Below, piece by piece: positions 10,352 through 19,440 of a stretch of 64,000 nucleotides of DNA. Origin of the DNA: Oasisia sp. SBJ-2009 (Eukaryota; Annelida; Polychaeta; Sabellida; Siboglinidae); assembly GCA_964017155.1 (NCBI GenBank), contig OZ024857.1, positions 8,169,690 through 8,233,689 on the forward strand. Reading direction: 5' to 3'. Both the position numbers and the translations under genes were made by a program. Every line of letters starts with the position of its first letter. Within the stretch, counting starts at the first letter, position 1. The notes beneath the pieces were generated by a model, which was not told the origin of the DNA, made no database searches, and saw only the letters and a list, made by a program, of their open reading frames with translations.

Positions 10352-11637
10352 ACACACACACTCACACACGCACACACACATGCGCGCGCATGCACATACA
10401 GACGCACACTCGCACTCATAAGCTATACAACTCTGTTTTCTTGTCTAGTTTAATGTGTGAATGTATTTTCCATTAAGACCCGGATCAATCTGCGACTGGT
10501 TCAGTGCTGTTCACTTTCTGTCCCGCTGGGATCACATCTGGCTCGAGATAGTGGGTCTGTGTAGACTCATGACGTAGCCAGATGTTTCCCCTAGATGATT
10601 ACGTTGATATGCTTCAACTGCCGCCATCGGAGGGACTTTTAAATAATGGTCCCAACTATAGTTTAATTTGACTATTATAAATGTTACTTTCAATATTTGC
10701 ACTGCGTGTCCGTGGCTACTCATTAATACGCGACACGACTTAAAACACTTGCCTCCTTACCTGTCCCCAAGCGTGCAACGGTGAAGCCGTTTTAAGATAC
10801 ATTAGTCGATTCTGCTGATATACGTATATATTACATACCTCTCAACATTTATGGATGAAGTTAATAAATAAAGATATGTTTATATATGAATGTGACCTCA
10901 TAATTTGCCAACACCGACAGGCGTGTGCATGTTTGTTTGTGCGTGTGTGCATGAATGCGCCTTGGTGACGACTGGCTGGCTGGCTGGCTGGCTGGCGGGC
11001 GGGCGGGCGGGCGGGCGGGCGGGCGGGCGGGCGGGCGGGCGGGCGGGCGGACGGACGGACGGACGGACGGACGGACGGACGGACGGACGGACGGACGGAC
11101 GGACGGACGGACGGACGGACGGACGGACGGACGGACGGACGGACGGACGGACGGACGGACGGACGGACGGACGGACGGACGGACGGACGGACATATTTAA
11201 AGATTGATTTATAGATTGGTCGATCGATCGATCGATCGATCGATCGATCGGTCGATCGGTCGGTCGGTCGGTCGGTCGGTCGGTCGGTCGGTCGGTCGGT
11301 CGGTCGGTCGGTCGGTCGGTCGGTCGGTCGGTCGGTCGGTCGGTCGGTCGGTCGGTCGGTCGGTCGGTCGGTCGGTCGGTCGGTCGGTCGGTCGGTCGGT
11401 CGGTCGGTCGGTCGGTCGGTCGGTTCATTCATTGACAAGACAGCCGTCTTACCGTGTCGAGGATGTGGTAGAGTGAGATGGCGAGCGTCACTTCCACCGT
11501 GGTGTTGTCGCGTCTCACTGGTCTCGTCGTCCTGTCGTACCGCTTCAGTATCAACTTCTTGATGTTGTATTCATTTGACCGAGCGGGATTTTTCTTATCA
11601 CATTTCACCGATCTGTCCGGCTGATCGAACCCAGCTC
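2362..11637 (-). CDS. Nicotinic acetylcholine receptor alpha-type subunit gene (5'-incomplete)
   Basis: Composite of four coding exons, in transcript order 11637-11453, 7956-7847, 5797-5259 and 2792-2362. The product belongs to the Cys-loop ligand-gated channel family: a plasma-membrane, acetylcholine-gated cation channel subunit assembling as a pentamer. Seen directly: a Cys-loop with 13 residues between cysteines, vicinal cysteines in YYACCKEPYPD (the alpha hallmark), four hydrophobic segments with GEK before M2, and an amphipathic segment before M4. Exons 7956-7847, 5797-5259 and 2792-2362 join in frame (TT+C giving Phe; G+GC giving Gly) with GT/AG borders. Exon 11637-11453 ends in phase 0 and needs a small exon of about 45 bp before 7956, which I could not find. 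The signal-peptide exon is also missing; it should end with one base of a split codon. The alpha7-like/alpha9-like branch is inferred from KEPYPDVTF and GEK. Confidence 0.93.
2801..3760 (-). repeat. 43-bp minisatellite, about 22 copies, each holding a copy of the 3' splice site
   Basis: On the minus strand each unit reads GAATGTTCTTCTG, a spacer with GCCGATTGTCTTCTGTG, then TTCAG. The true acceptor of the terminal exon reads GCCGATTGTC, CTTTTCTTCAG, then GCATGTTCTTCTG. Units are 41-44 bp and differ by single substitutions; exact copies adjoin diverged ones. The array starts immediately beside the exon border and occupies about a third of the 2.47-kb last intron. Confidence 0.93.
3770..4265. 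other. Intron sequence, nothing recognised
   Basis: AT-rich nAChR intron between the 43-bp array and a SINE fragment. No coding signal was seen. Confidence 0.6.
4270..4372 (-). mobile_element. SINE 3' fragment
   Basis: On the minus strand it matches the conserved tail of the SINE at 59.24 kb: AAAGCGCTTTGAGC, then CTGAGTACTGGG, then GCGCTATATAAGAACTTAC. The 5' part is lost where the (GT)n array begins. Confidence 0.75.
4383..4503 (+). repeat. Compound (GT)n/(GC)n microsatellite
   Basis: GT runs with interspersed GCGCGC and TATG. Intronic in the nAChR gene. Confidence 0.85.
4504..4977. other. Intron sequence, nothing recognised
   Basis: AT-rich spacer between microsatellites, without coding or repeat signal that I could identify. 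Confidence 0.55.
4978..5153 (+). repeat. (GA)n-(CAGA)n-(GA)n compound microsatellite
   Basis: GA dinucleotides, about 20 CAGA tetranucleotides with CAGATAGA variants, then GA again. It lies about 105 bp downstream (transcript sense) of the donor of the M1/M2 exon. Confidence 0.9.
5259..5797 (-). CDS. nAChR exon: Cys-loop, loop C, M1 and M2
   Basis: This 539-bp exon starts AGDKFNDYM and ends PDAIPILG. It contains, in order: CTLNVQNFPFDRQKC (the Cys-loop, 13 residues between cysteines); SWTHSGD (loop B with its tryptophan); a possible NDS sequon; YYACCKEPYPDVTF (loop C, vicinal cysteines and both tyrosines); M1 (FYVVNLIAPCMLIFIISFLG); and M2 starting GEKVNLEITILLALVVFLL. Glu at -1', Thr at 6', Leu at 9', Val at 13' and Glu at 20' are the residues of cation-selective alpha7-like pores. 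Glu at 4' replaces the usual Gly. The acceptor is AATGCTGTTTCAG and the donor CCTAG then GTGAGA. The single exon covers what is split among vertebrate exons 5-8. Confidence 0.97.
5798..6126. other. Intron sequence, nothing recognised
   Basis: Beginning of the 2.05-kb intron between exons 7956-7847 and 5797-5259. Apart from the acceptor tract at its edge no feature was seen. Confidence 0.6.
6127..6312 (+). repeat. (CACACG)n/(CA)n/(TA)n compound microsatellite
   Basis: CACACG hexamers pass into CA, then TA dinucleotides, then CGCA-rich units. It has the same hexamer as the giant array at 61.5 kb. Confidence 0.9.
6313..7138. other. Intron sequence, nothing recognised
   Basis: No gene or classifiable repeat seen; open frames here are short and resemble nothing. 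Confidence 0.55.
7350..7562. repeat. Long imperfect palindrome (foldback element)
   Basis: Left arm: GTCAGGACGTCTCGTCGTT, then CCGTGTGATGGCGCTGTG, then TTGAAGAGCCCCAGCTCG. Right arm is the inverse: CGAGCTGGGGCTCTTCA, then CACAGCGCCCTCACACGG, then AACGACGAAACGTCCGA. Arms of about 85-90 bp surround a loop of about 25 bp. Such structure is typical of MITE or foldback elements. Intronic in the nAChR gene. Confidence 0.85.
7594..7612 (+). repeat. G-rich tract
   Basis: A short interrupted G run beside the foldback element. Confidence 0.7.
7847..7956 (-). CDS. nAChR exon: 110-bp loop A exon
   Basis: The exon encodes RWIDEYLTWDPARFNGVDTI and continues IRIPANQLWTPDLVISN, matching the family pattern W.D..L.W.P....GV..IR.P...IW.PD..LYN. 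Its length of 110 bp equals the length I recall for the vertebrate alpha7 exon at this place. The acceptor is TTTGCGCTTTCAG and the donor is CCAATTT then GTAAGT. The exon starts in phase 0 and leaves two bases (TT) that join the C of the next exon to give Phe. Oddity: the loop A tyrosine of ligand-binding subunits (the Y of LLYN) is replaced by serine in VISN. Confidence 0.95.
8250..8272 (+). repeat. Uninterrupted run of 23 G
   Basis: Homopolymer at the edge of the dispersed repeat 8275-8450. It appears as C in the nAChR pre-mRNA. Confidence 0.95.
8275..8450 (-). repeat. Dispersed repeat, copy 1 (unclassified)
   Basis: The minus strand aligns over about 170 bp with the plus strand at 44633-44800. 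Shared blocks include ATTTGAGTGATGACAAAT, then TTGGGAAG-like sequence and CACTCTATGAATCAGGCA. The two copies are roughly 70% alike by eye. Family unknown; an old transposable element is the likely source. Confidence 0.8.
8451..9156. other. Intron sequence, nothing recognised
   Basis: I searched the minus strand here for the missing short nAChR exon (pattern .EKNQ......W) without success. Confidence 0.5.
9157..9204. repeat. (AT)n microsatellite
   Basis: About 24 AT units. Confidence 0.95.
9205..9885. other. Intron sequence, nothing recognised
   Basis: No coding exon, SINE or LINE similarity recognised. Confidence 0.55.
9886..10390 (+). repeat. (CA)n compound microsatellite, about 500 bp
   Basis: CA dinucleotides interrupted by CTCA, TATA and CGCA units. 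A 205-codon His/Thr open frame across it is a repeat artefact. Confidence 0.95.
10391..10970. other. Intron sequence with an isolated donor-like site
   Basis: On the minus strand CTTGGGGACAG followed by GTAAGG (near 10760) would make a good splice donor in the phase expected of the missing exon. The sequence before it (TASPLHAWGQ) does not match the family, so I do not call an exon. Confidence 0.4.
10974..11192 (+). repeat. Tetranucleotide array GGCT to GGCG to GGAC
   Basis: About four GGCT units, about fourteen GGCG, then about 35 GGAC, each block differing from the next by one base. Intronic in the nAChR gene. Confidence 0.95.
11218..11424 (+). repeat. Tetranucleotide array CGAT to CGGT
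   Basis: About seven CGAT units followed by about 43 CGGT units. The array ends about 29 bp from the last base of exon 11453-11637, on its donor side. Confidence 0.95.
11453..11637 (-). CDS. nAChR exon: N-terminal helix and first beta strands of the ligand-binding domain
   Basis: This 185-bp exon encodes about 61 residues, with YNIKKLILKRYDRTTRPVR then NTTVEVTLAISLYHILDT. This is the standard start of a mature nAChR subunit (L..L...Y....RPV....TV.V.....L..I.D). NTT is a potential N-glycosylation sequon. The acceptor is a pyrimidine-rich TTGTCTGCTTCAG followed by GAGCTGG; the donor is GACACG then GTAAGA. The exon begins with the last two bases of a split codon and ends in phase 0. About 20 residues precede the conserved part, making it longer than the 140-bp homologue I recall in vertebrate alpha7. 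A CGGT tetranucleotide array ends about 30 bp past the donor, inside the intron. Confidence 0.88.
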
Positions 11638-11789
11638 CTGAAGCAGACAATAGGTCAACACATTTGATCTGATAATGGAATATGCGTCTTCTAGACGGAT
11701 ACGGATACTATACGCGTTTATATTAGATGATATAAATTGTCATGGTATAATTTATATTAATTCTAATCTGTCTAGACATGTTCTAAAGG

Positions 11790-11867
11790 TACACACACAC
11801 ACACACACACATACAAACAAACAAACAAACAAACAAACAAACAAACACACAAACACACACACACACA

Positions 11868-11921
<54 letters not shown>

Positions 11922-12033
11922 AACAAACACACACACAAACACACACACAAACACACACAAACAAACACACTCAAACACACTAAAACACACAAACAAACAA
12001 ACACACACAAACACACACATACAAACACAAACA

Positions 12034-12090
<57 letters not shown>
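11790..12090 (+). repeat. (CA)n/(CAAA)n compound microsatellite
   Basis: CA runs alternate with CAAA tetranucleotides. It lies upstream of nAChR exon 11453-11637 in transcript sense. Confidence 0.95.
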
Positions 12091-12092
<2 letters not shown>

Positions 12093-12253
12093 CAATGCGA
12101 CTGTGGAGAACACTATACTCATATGTCAGTTCGTTTTCCCATCTTTAATCACATTAGTTTTTGCTCGTTCTGTATTCAGTGCCAGAAGCCAAATTTCTCA
12201 TTTTGTTGGAATGTTTTATTATAATTAAATAAAACATTTCCAGAAATGAGATT

Positions 12254-12425
12254 GCGTAATAGCGGATATTAGGCACGTTATGATGTTTGACAACATTATT
12301 CCAAAACGAGATGAATGATAAAAATAATTGACCTTTTGAGGGAGCTTACAATAGGTGAGCAATGCCTTGCATAATTATTACTGGTTCAGTATTAATTAAT
12401 CATCGACTCTGCGACGTTATAGTGA
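12254..12425 (+). repeat. Dispersed repeat pair, copy 1
   Basis: Aligns with 13730-13915 in the same orientation: TAGCGGATATTAG, TGATGTTTG, then GAGCAAT-CTTGCAT and AGTATTAATTAATC. Family unknown. Confidence 0.8.
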
Positions 12426-12492
12426 GAACAATTAGAATTGAAATAAAATCAAGGAAAATACTATATAACAACTTCAAGAGAACAATAAGAGA

Positions 12493-12835
12493 TGAATAGT
12501 GAGTGAGTGAGCGAGCGAGCAGTCGGGCGGGCGGGCGAGCGAACGAGCGTGTGGGTGGATGAGTGAGTGGGTGAGTGAGTGGGTGGGTGAGTGAGTGAAT
12601 ACCTGAGTGAGTGAATACCTGAGTGAGTGAGTGAGTGAGTGAGTGAGTGAGTGAGTGAGTAAGTGGGTGGGTGGGTGAGTGGGTGGGTGGGTGGGTGGGT
12701 GGGTTGGTAGATGAATGAGTGTGTGCGTGCGTGGGAGGGTGGGTGAATGAGTGAATGAGTGGATGAGTGGATGAGTGGATGAGTGGATGAGTGGATGAGT
12801 GGATGAGTGGATGAGTGGATGAGTGGATGAGTGTA
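12493..12835 (+). repeat. GTGA/GTGG/GGAT tetranucleotide array
   Basis: Mixed tetranucleotides (GTGA, GCGA, GGCG, GTGG) ending in an 8-bp GATGAGTG repeat. Confidence 0.92.
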
Positions 12836-13647
12836 GAGTACATCCACCGCCTGTTAATGGACGCCGACACAGTGTCAACGCGGTTGGTCAACGACTGACG
12901 ACAACGATCCGGACCAAAGACTAGCACAGATCACCCACCGGTGCTAACAAACTACACTCAACATCTGCCAAGTCGACTACGACGTACGTTGGCAGTAACT
13001 TCGTTTGCAGCCACCGCAACGCTTGATTTACTCCAGTGTTGTAACCGTCGCTCGCCTACGTTTCAAATTCAACGCCGCTGTCGCCCGCTACAATAACATT
13101 AGTTTTCTATAGACGCACACAGGCCGGTGCTCGTATCACGATGGCACCGTGCACTGGACGTATTATAACAAGACGGTCCTCTTGAAAGCAGCTGTTCACT
13201 CCGCGCGACCCTATCGCGAGATCCTGTAGCCTTGTTGATATCGTTCGCAATCACAACGACTGCTGTCCGGTATCTTATTGACATTTCCTTTCAGTCCGTC
13301 CGCGAACATCATTTCACTCATTTGTACTGCGTCGTGTTAATAATATTGCGTTCCACCTGACTGTGGTAAAATGAGACTACTTTTCACGTACTCGGAACGG
13401 AGTAATTTTTATTATATATACGCTCACTGTGAACCCGCACAGATTGTGTAACGCACGTCTGGATTGAACTGTTCTTGTCTTGTTGGTGCACTGGCCAACA
13501 CTCCTGGTGGAGTCAAACGGTTATTTTTGTTCTCCGGGGTATCGTGTCGACAGGACACGCAAGTGCATAGAATTTCCTTCTAAAGTCGGTCATCGAAATA
13601 ATTTACTCTGATAATCACTACTAGAGATATAACGACACTAAAAACAA

Positions 13648-13650
<3 letters not shown>
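12836..13650. other. No gene recognised
   Basis: Mixed-composition sequence without family similarity. I looked here on the minus strand for the nAChR signal-peptide exon and found none convincing. Confidence 0.5.

Positions 13651-13720
<70 letters not shown>
13651..13720. repeat. (AT)n microsatellite
   Basis: About 35 AT units directly beside the dispersed repeat at 13730. Confidence 0.95.
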
Positions 13721-13724
<4 letters not shown>

Positions 13725-13729
13725 CGTAG

Positions 13730-13915
13730 TAGCGGATATTAGACGTGTTTGATGTTTGGCAAAACTACTCTAAAATGAGACGAATGAACGCAATAATGGC
13801 ACATTTCAAAGGAGCCTAGAGATGAGCGAGCAATCTCTTGCATATGAGTGGCTAAGTATTAATTAATCGGCGAATATTCGTGACGTCATAACAAGATAAA
13901 TTATCAATCCCTGGC
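13730..13915 (+). repeat. Dispersed repeat pair, copy 2
   Basis: Partner of 12254-12425. This copy contains a TGACGTCA octamer at 13881 which is degenerate in copy 1. Confidence 0.8.
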
Positions 13916-16900
13916 GACATACATATCGGCGCACAAGACTCATGATTCTCAGAGTCGGACCTATACTGATATTTCAGTGCGTGCGCAGTGGGGTACTTAA
14001 GGCAAAAATGGATCAATATGGCCGCCTACCTTCCGCAAACGAAGCCGGTAAATGCGATTTCACAACGCACAATCGCGTAGAACGTAATGAGAGCAGGGTA
14101 TTACATTACCGAGTGCCGTACGTAACACATAATGTAACAATTGCACATAATATTTGCAAGTTACAGCAAACAGATTAACTAACACTGGTTGAACTAGCGT
14201 GCGCGGTACTGACACATGACGTATTGTGAGTTTTCGTAACAATTAATACAAATTAACCTACCCATCACATGATCTGATGCTTAGCAAACACTCCGCCAAA
14301 TGATCCAAAATGGATGCCGAACGCGTGACGCGTTCATGGATATCGTCATTTTATTGAAATTCTTGGTTTCATAAGATTTCCTTTTTGACAAAAACAGAAG
14401 AGAAAGTTGTTGAAGTGACAAATGTATGTCGCAATTGTAATACAATTCACATGTGTAACTGTTACCAATAATGTTTGAACAGCCGAAGCTTCTCGGAGTT
14501 CACATGCATGATTCTGATTGGTTGATTGTGACGTACACAAACCTCGACGTCCGGGTACATTTTGCTTACGACACAATCAAAAGTATGCTCGACACCTCCG
14601 TCAAGCTTTGCCTTTGTCAACTGTGTTGAAAACGGTTAAATGTGTCAATTGCATTACTATTGCGAGATAGCACCTTCCAGAGCAAGCATTGCTCTAAACA
14701 TGTGACACATTGACAACTTCCCATTAATTGTATTAATATTATGAAACAATAATTTCAACAAAGCATATGACGTAAAGCAAATACTTAAGCAGCCATTTTG
14801 TTAACCGGCTGACGGAGTTTGCTAAGCAACGCGAATACATCAATTGGGCAACCTTTACTACATACATTTGTCATTTCCGCAACTTTCCCTTATGTTTTTG
14901 TCACAAAGAAAATCTTCTGAAACCAGAATTTTGATGAACTGCGTGAACATGCCACGTGTTCGGAATCTAAATTGTGATTGCTTGACTGAGTCGTATATGG
15001 TCATGTGATGGACACGCCGTACGTGATAATAGTCCAACATCGTAATCGAATGTTTTCGGTGAATTCGCCAACAACACATTTTTAGCTCAACCGATTTTCG
15101 ATCAGGCAATACACGATGCTACCGGCAGGAACGGGCTCACGTCTAGCGTTTACGTTGTTTTCGATCAATGTCTTACACATTCAGTTAATAACCTTAATTG
15201 CGTGTCCATCACTTGATTCGATAAACGCCTTGCGCAGACAGCCTATATCCACAGGTACGGTAATCTGCAGACAGCTGTTTGTAAATGTATTGGGAGTGTA
15301 ATGTAAGGCTGCAGTTATCCTTCGGCGCCTGTGAGAAGATACATTTCTAATACTCGAAAGTCAGCATATTGATATACGCATGAAATACATATCTTCGGTC
15401 AACATGGTGTAATATATAATAGTGTATTATACTCTATAATATGATATGATATGAAAGAATATAATGTTGTTATTATTATGAAAATGATCGAATTTGTAAT
15501 TGTTATGACTGTAGTAGAAGTAACGTATTCTGGTTATTGGCAGAGTTACTTGCTAGTACACTCATTATACAGCTATGTCCAAAGGTAACACGACTGGTTG
15601 AAAGCTAGTTACACAAATGCGAACGCCAAGCAACTCGTACACAATCTCCGTCAACTCCACACAGGTAACAACTCCCCTGCCGGAGATCGAAAAAATCTCC
15701 GTCATTTTACGTTTTTCAAACGAATAATCAAAGAAGACCTAAAACGTATTTTCGTCTGTTATATTTCCAGGAGTATTGTTTCTAATCTTACGAACATTTA
15801 ACCAAGGTACAGTTTGTTCAAATGGAGTTAAGTGGTTGTATTGGATTATGACATTTTAGTGTTTTACCAATTAACGTGAAGTCAGGTGAAATTCGAAGGG
15901 AAATAACAAACGATGCAAGAGTATCACGGAGGTAAGTCTCCTAAAAGTGAAAATGGTTACTACAATATCAGCAATATTTGTTATAATGACTCATTAAACT
16001 CTTTGTGTACGGGGCTTCAGTTTTCACAATAATTTTAACTTTCAGTTTCTACAATACTTTTAACATATTAGTGTTCAAACCAGTAAAATCAAACCTACAT
16101 TAACATAACGTGCAGGTCAAAATAAGAATACGGAACTAGACTGAACACGTCCTGGAATGGACAAAGAAGCAACTGTTTGACAGTTTAATGTGGACTTCTA
16201 AAAGTAGACGGAAGGTGGTTCGGCCAAAATGGCCACATGTTGTAATAACCTAACATATGGAACTTAGACGTCAATGTTGGGCTGAAGCCAAACAGGTGGT
16301 CAACGGTGGAGTGAGCGAGCTAAAGTGTACTTCCGTCTTCGGACCACCTGACGGACCGCCGTAGCAGCTAACAGAGGCAGACTTGCCGTAAATAGACCAG
16401 ATCGCTGAAACTTTCGTCTGGAGGTAAAATGTCTGCCTGCCATGTAGACACCAAACTAATTGCACCTCAGATGCCCGACACGGTGTAGCGAAAAATACTG
16501 ATGTTGAAATATGATGCAGTGATCCTTAATGCGCATGTGCGGAAGTACATAACCTCGCGAGGAGACATGTTATATGGTAGCAACGGCTGAAACATCCTGC
16601 CGCTATAAAATACTGCCGGTTGCAGTTAGAAGACGGCGCTATGTTTACTCATTATTCTTGTAGGATTAGAAATATTTATAAATGCTAATCAACTACTGTG
16701 TTGTCAGTTGTATACAGCGCAAATAGTTTACAAATTGACTGAATACATATGTTTTGACAATTGAGATGAATGTTTTAATGAATAATTTTTTGGGGAGATA
16801 TGTTCATAGTTAGTTTAACATGTATATTGCTAAACAATAAATGACATATTGTATAATGAATATAATCCTGCAAGAATTTCGAGTGTGCACAAAGTCGTCT

Positions 16901-17034
16901 GCTAATGTTAACTAGCCAGAATGTGCGCACCAAGGGTTGATGCGGCGGAATTTTACAGCAGCAAGATTTGTGTCGGTTCTTGCTGTCATATAACACGTAC
17001 CGCGAAGTTCTGTACTCCATAAATAGGCATAAGG
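13916..17034. other. Three kilobases without a recognised gene
   Basis: AT-rich sequence with short open frames only. It contains a fragment resembling the ATTGTGACGTA motif family near 14.52 kb and a partial inverted similarity between about 16195 and 16350 (AGACGGAAGGTGGTTCGG versus its inverse). Confidence 0.5.
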
Positions 17035-17278
17035 GTAATTGCATCACTGGTTTCCAGCATTAGAATGTTTCACCATAACGCAACATAACTTACGAGAGGC
17101 GATACTGTCATTGAACAACTTTCAGGTTTTTGCAAATGACGCCATTGTTACCTGTCTCTATGTAAATGTGGAAAGCAACCTAGAGTCACAACGCTTCCTA
17201 GACGTGATCTCCATTGGTTCACACTTACCGTAAGAACAGCCATATTGTTAAGTTGTAAATAAATACGTAGTTATATTC
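17035..17278 (+). repeat. Dispersed repeat pair, copy 1
   Basis: Aligns over about 240 bp with 27698-27985: ATTGCATCACT, ACGCAACATAA, CAACTTTCAGG, AAATGACGCCAT, TACCTGTCT, TGATCTCCAT, TTGTAAATAAATACGT. Same orientation; family unknown. Confidence 0.85.
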
Positions 17279-17707
17279 TTTTAATATTTTTTTTCAAAAG
17301 GAATGATATCCATATAATTGATTAAACATTTTGAGATGTGTAGCCCTTAGCATGATCGTTGATAAGAACACTTCTATAAAGGAACTTCCTGGTCGCACAG
17401 TTGTGTTCTGACGAGAGCATGTCTGTAGACATGATCGACTGATGGATGATGAATTACTTCAATTACGTAAACCCAACGAGTCTGACGCCATCAACATGGC
17501 GAGGATACGGCGTTGAATGAAACCAGACCACACATCGCGCAAAAGGTTTTGGCGAACGTCTGCTGTGTCTACTATATCCGTGCGGGCGGGAGATAGTTGG
17601 CATGAGCGTAAAAATCCACGTCCTTGCTTCAAAAATTCAAAGGAAAGACCGTTGAAGAACACATAAAATACATTATTGTTATCTAGCTTACACTTGCGTT
17701 TGTATAT

Positions 17708-17723
17708 ATGGCTGACTGACTGA

Positions 17724-17816
<93 letters not shown>

Positions 17817-17842
17817 TGACTGACTGACTGACTGAATGAATG
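17708..17842 (+). repeat. Symmetric tetranucleotide array CTGA-CTGG-CTGA
   Basis: About five CTGA, about 26 CTGG, five CTGA, then ATGA units. The core unit is flanked on both sides by the same one-base variant. Confidence 0.93.
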
Positions 17843-17859
17843 AATGTATGCATGCATGC

Positions 17860-17861
<2 letters not shown>

Positions 17862-17935
<74 letters not shown>

Positions 17936-18060
17936 ATGTGTGCATGCATGTAGGTAAGTATGAAATTATGACTGAATTAATGTATATATGTCAGTATATG
18001 TATGTCAGTATGTATGTATGTATAAAATATGTATGTATGTATGTATGTATGAAAGGATGA
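17862..18060 (+). repeat. (TA)n-(TG)n-(TATG)n compound microsatellite
   Basis: About 29 TA units, a short TG run, then TATG tetranucleotides. Confidence 0.93.
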
Positions 18061-18548
18061 ATTAATTAATGAATGTATGCATAATCGGCATGTACCTTGT
18101 ACGACAAACCTTCTGGTATTAATGGACAACGGAATTGTTCGGAAGGTAAAACGTAAGGTGTGCGTAAAATAATCGCACAATGGACGTGAACTTCAAAATA
18201 TCTCCGATATTCGTCATTTTGAACACACAGCGTTTTGATATTTATGTCACAATACAGTGCGTAGGCTAACAATTGGTAAACATGTCTACACTACCTGTTT
18301 TGTTCAGTTTTGTGTAAGCGCGATACTATTTTATAGAAACAATTTACATTTGTTGCGATTGTTAAATCAGTAGCCAATCTGTGGCCGGGGTGACCGACCG
18401 GTGCGGTACTCATCGTGACCTTTCATGAATACTCGCGAGTTAATGCATCGCACTTGCAGCGTCTAGACATGGTCGTGTCGTAAGGTATAATGGGGTCCAC
18501 ATCTGATAGAGATTAATCGTGTAAACGGACTGCCGGTGCTATAAAAAT
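18061..18548. other. No gene recognised
   Basis: No coding or repeat similarity seen. Confidence 0.55.
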
Positions 18549-18796
18549 GTAGAGCGCAGTGGCTCGAGGGTAGAGCTTCGAACTCTCGATTAAGAGAACC
18601 CTGATTTGAATCCTGTGCTACCGTGTCAAACGCGGGCAATTTTTTTCAATTGTATGAAAGAATACTGGGCCATAGACAGTGGTGGATAATTGTACGAGCA
18701 GCCTTCGCGTATTAATTGCAGTGTGGCTGGCTGCTTTCCAGAGAGCCCAAGCTTGTGTTTGATTGAATAGGTCTGCCAGGGAAGTAAAGTGTAAAG
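18549..18796 (+). mobile_element. tRNA-derived SINE, 5' part (interrupted copy)
   Basis: Starts GTAGAGCGCAGTGGCTCG with an A-box-like head and a decayed B box (GATTTGAATCC). It continues through GACAGTGGTGGATAATTGTA and CTGCCAGGGAAGTAAAGTG in step with the copy at 59.24 kb. It breaks off at GTAAAG, where the GGCCGG element begins; the tail resumes at 19381. Confidence 0.88.
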
Positions 18797-19380
18797 CCGG
18801 GAAGTCACTGAATCGGCCGGCCGGCCGGCCGGCCGGCCGGCCGACCCCCGGAAATTTAAATCGGCCGGGCGTCGTGGGAACATCGGGCCGTCGGCCGGTT
18901 TGGTCATTTTGGAACTCACAGAACCGGCCGACCGGCCGGCCGTTGCCCGCCCGATGCTACGATTTTTCGAACACACACAGCCGGCCGATTTCATAATTTA
19001 AGCGCTATTAATTTAAATTCAAATTGTTTGATTTTTTGACCATTGAGGTATTCAATATGCTCGCCCAAGTGACCTACATTTAAAGGTTCATCATGGCGGA
19101 CTCAGAGGATGAATTCATGCAAATTTGTGTTGCTGCAAGTGCCGCTTTTGTGGCAATGTCTCAGAGGATCTGCCGGCCGGGCGTCGGATAGGCGTCGGCC
19201 GGCCGGCAATATCAAACATATTTGATACCGCTGGCCGACGTCGTGCGGGCATCGGCTCGACGCACGACGCCCGGCCGATGCCACGATTTTTTGAACTCAC
19301 ATAACCGATGCCCGGCCGATGCCCCACGAAGATCGGCCGATGCAAAATCGGCCCGTCGGCCGGCTTAGTGAGTTCCGGGC
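18797..19380. mobile_element. 584-bp GGCCGG-rich element inserted in a SINE
   Basis: The SINE continues on both sides, so both ends of the insertion are defined. Left end CCGGGAAGTCACTGAATCGG and right end (inverted) GCCCGGAACTCACTAAGCCGG form imperfect terminal inverted repeats. A motif GAACTCACAGAACCGG-like, often preceded by a T run, recurs near 18909, 18965 and 19291. A central 60-bp stretch from 19093 opens with ATGGCGGACTCAGAGGATG and stays open for about 32 codons (MADSEDEFMQICVAASAAFV), possibly the remnant of a transposase start. Flanks GTAAAG and CTTAAG may be an imperfect target duplication. Confidence 0.75.
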
Positions 19381-19440
19381 TTAAGGCGCTTTGTGCCGTC
19401 CTGAGAACTGGATACTGCGCTATATAAGAACTTACATTTT
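19381..19440 (+). mobile_element. tRNA-derived SINE, 3' tail of the interrupted copy
   Basis: TTAAGGCGCTTTG, CCTGAGAACTGGATACTG, CGCTATATAAGAACTTAC equals the tail of the uninterrupted copy at 59.5 kb. Confidence 0.88.

Noticed and set aside
9859..10476. 205-codon His-Thr open frame
   Set aside because: CA dinucleotide array.
10757..10805. Donor-like site CAG/GTAAGG considered for the missing 45-bp nAChR exon
   Set aside because: The residues before it do not match the conserved EKNQ...W pattern and no acceptor lies at the right distance.
10842..11476. Asp-Arg-Pro-Thr and Arg-Pro-Ser-Val repeat proteins
   Set aside because: GGAC and CGGT tetranucleotide arrays lie wholly in an nAChR intron; frames exist on both strands.
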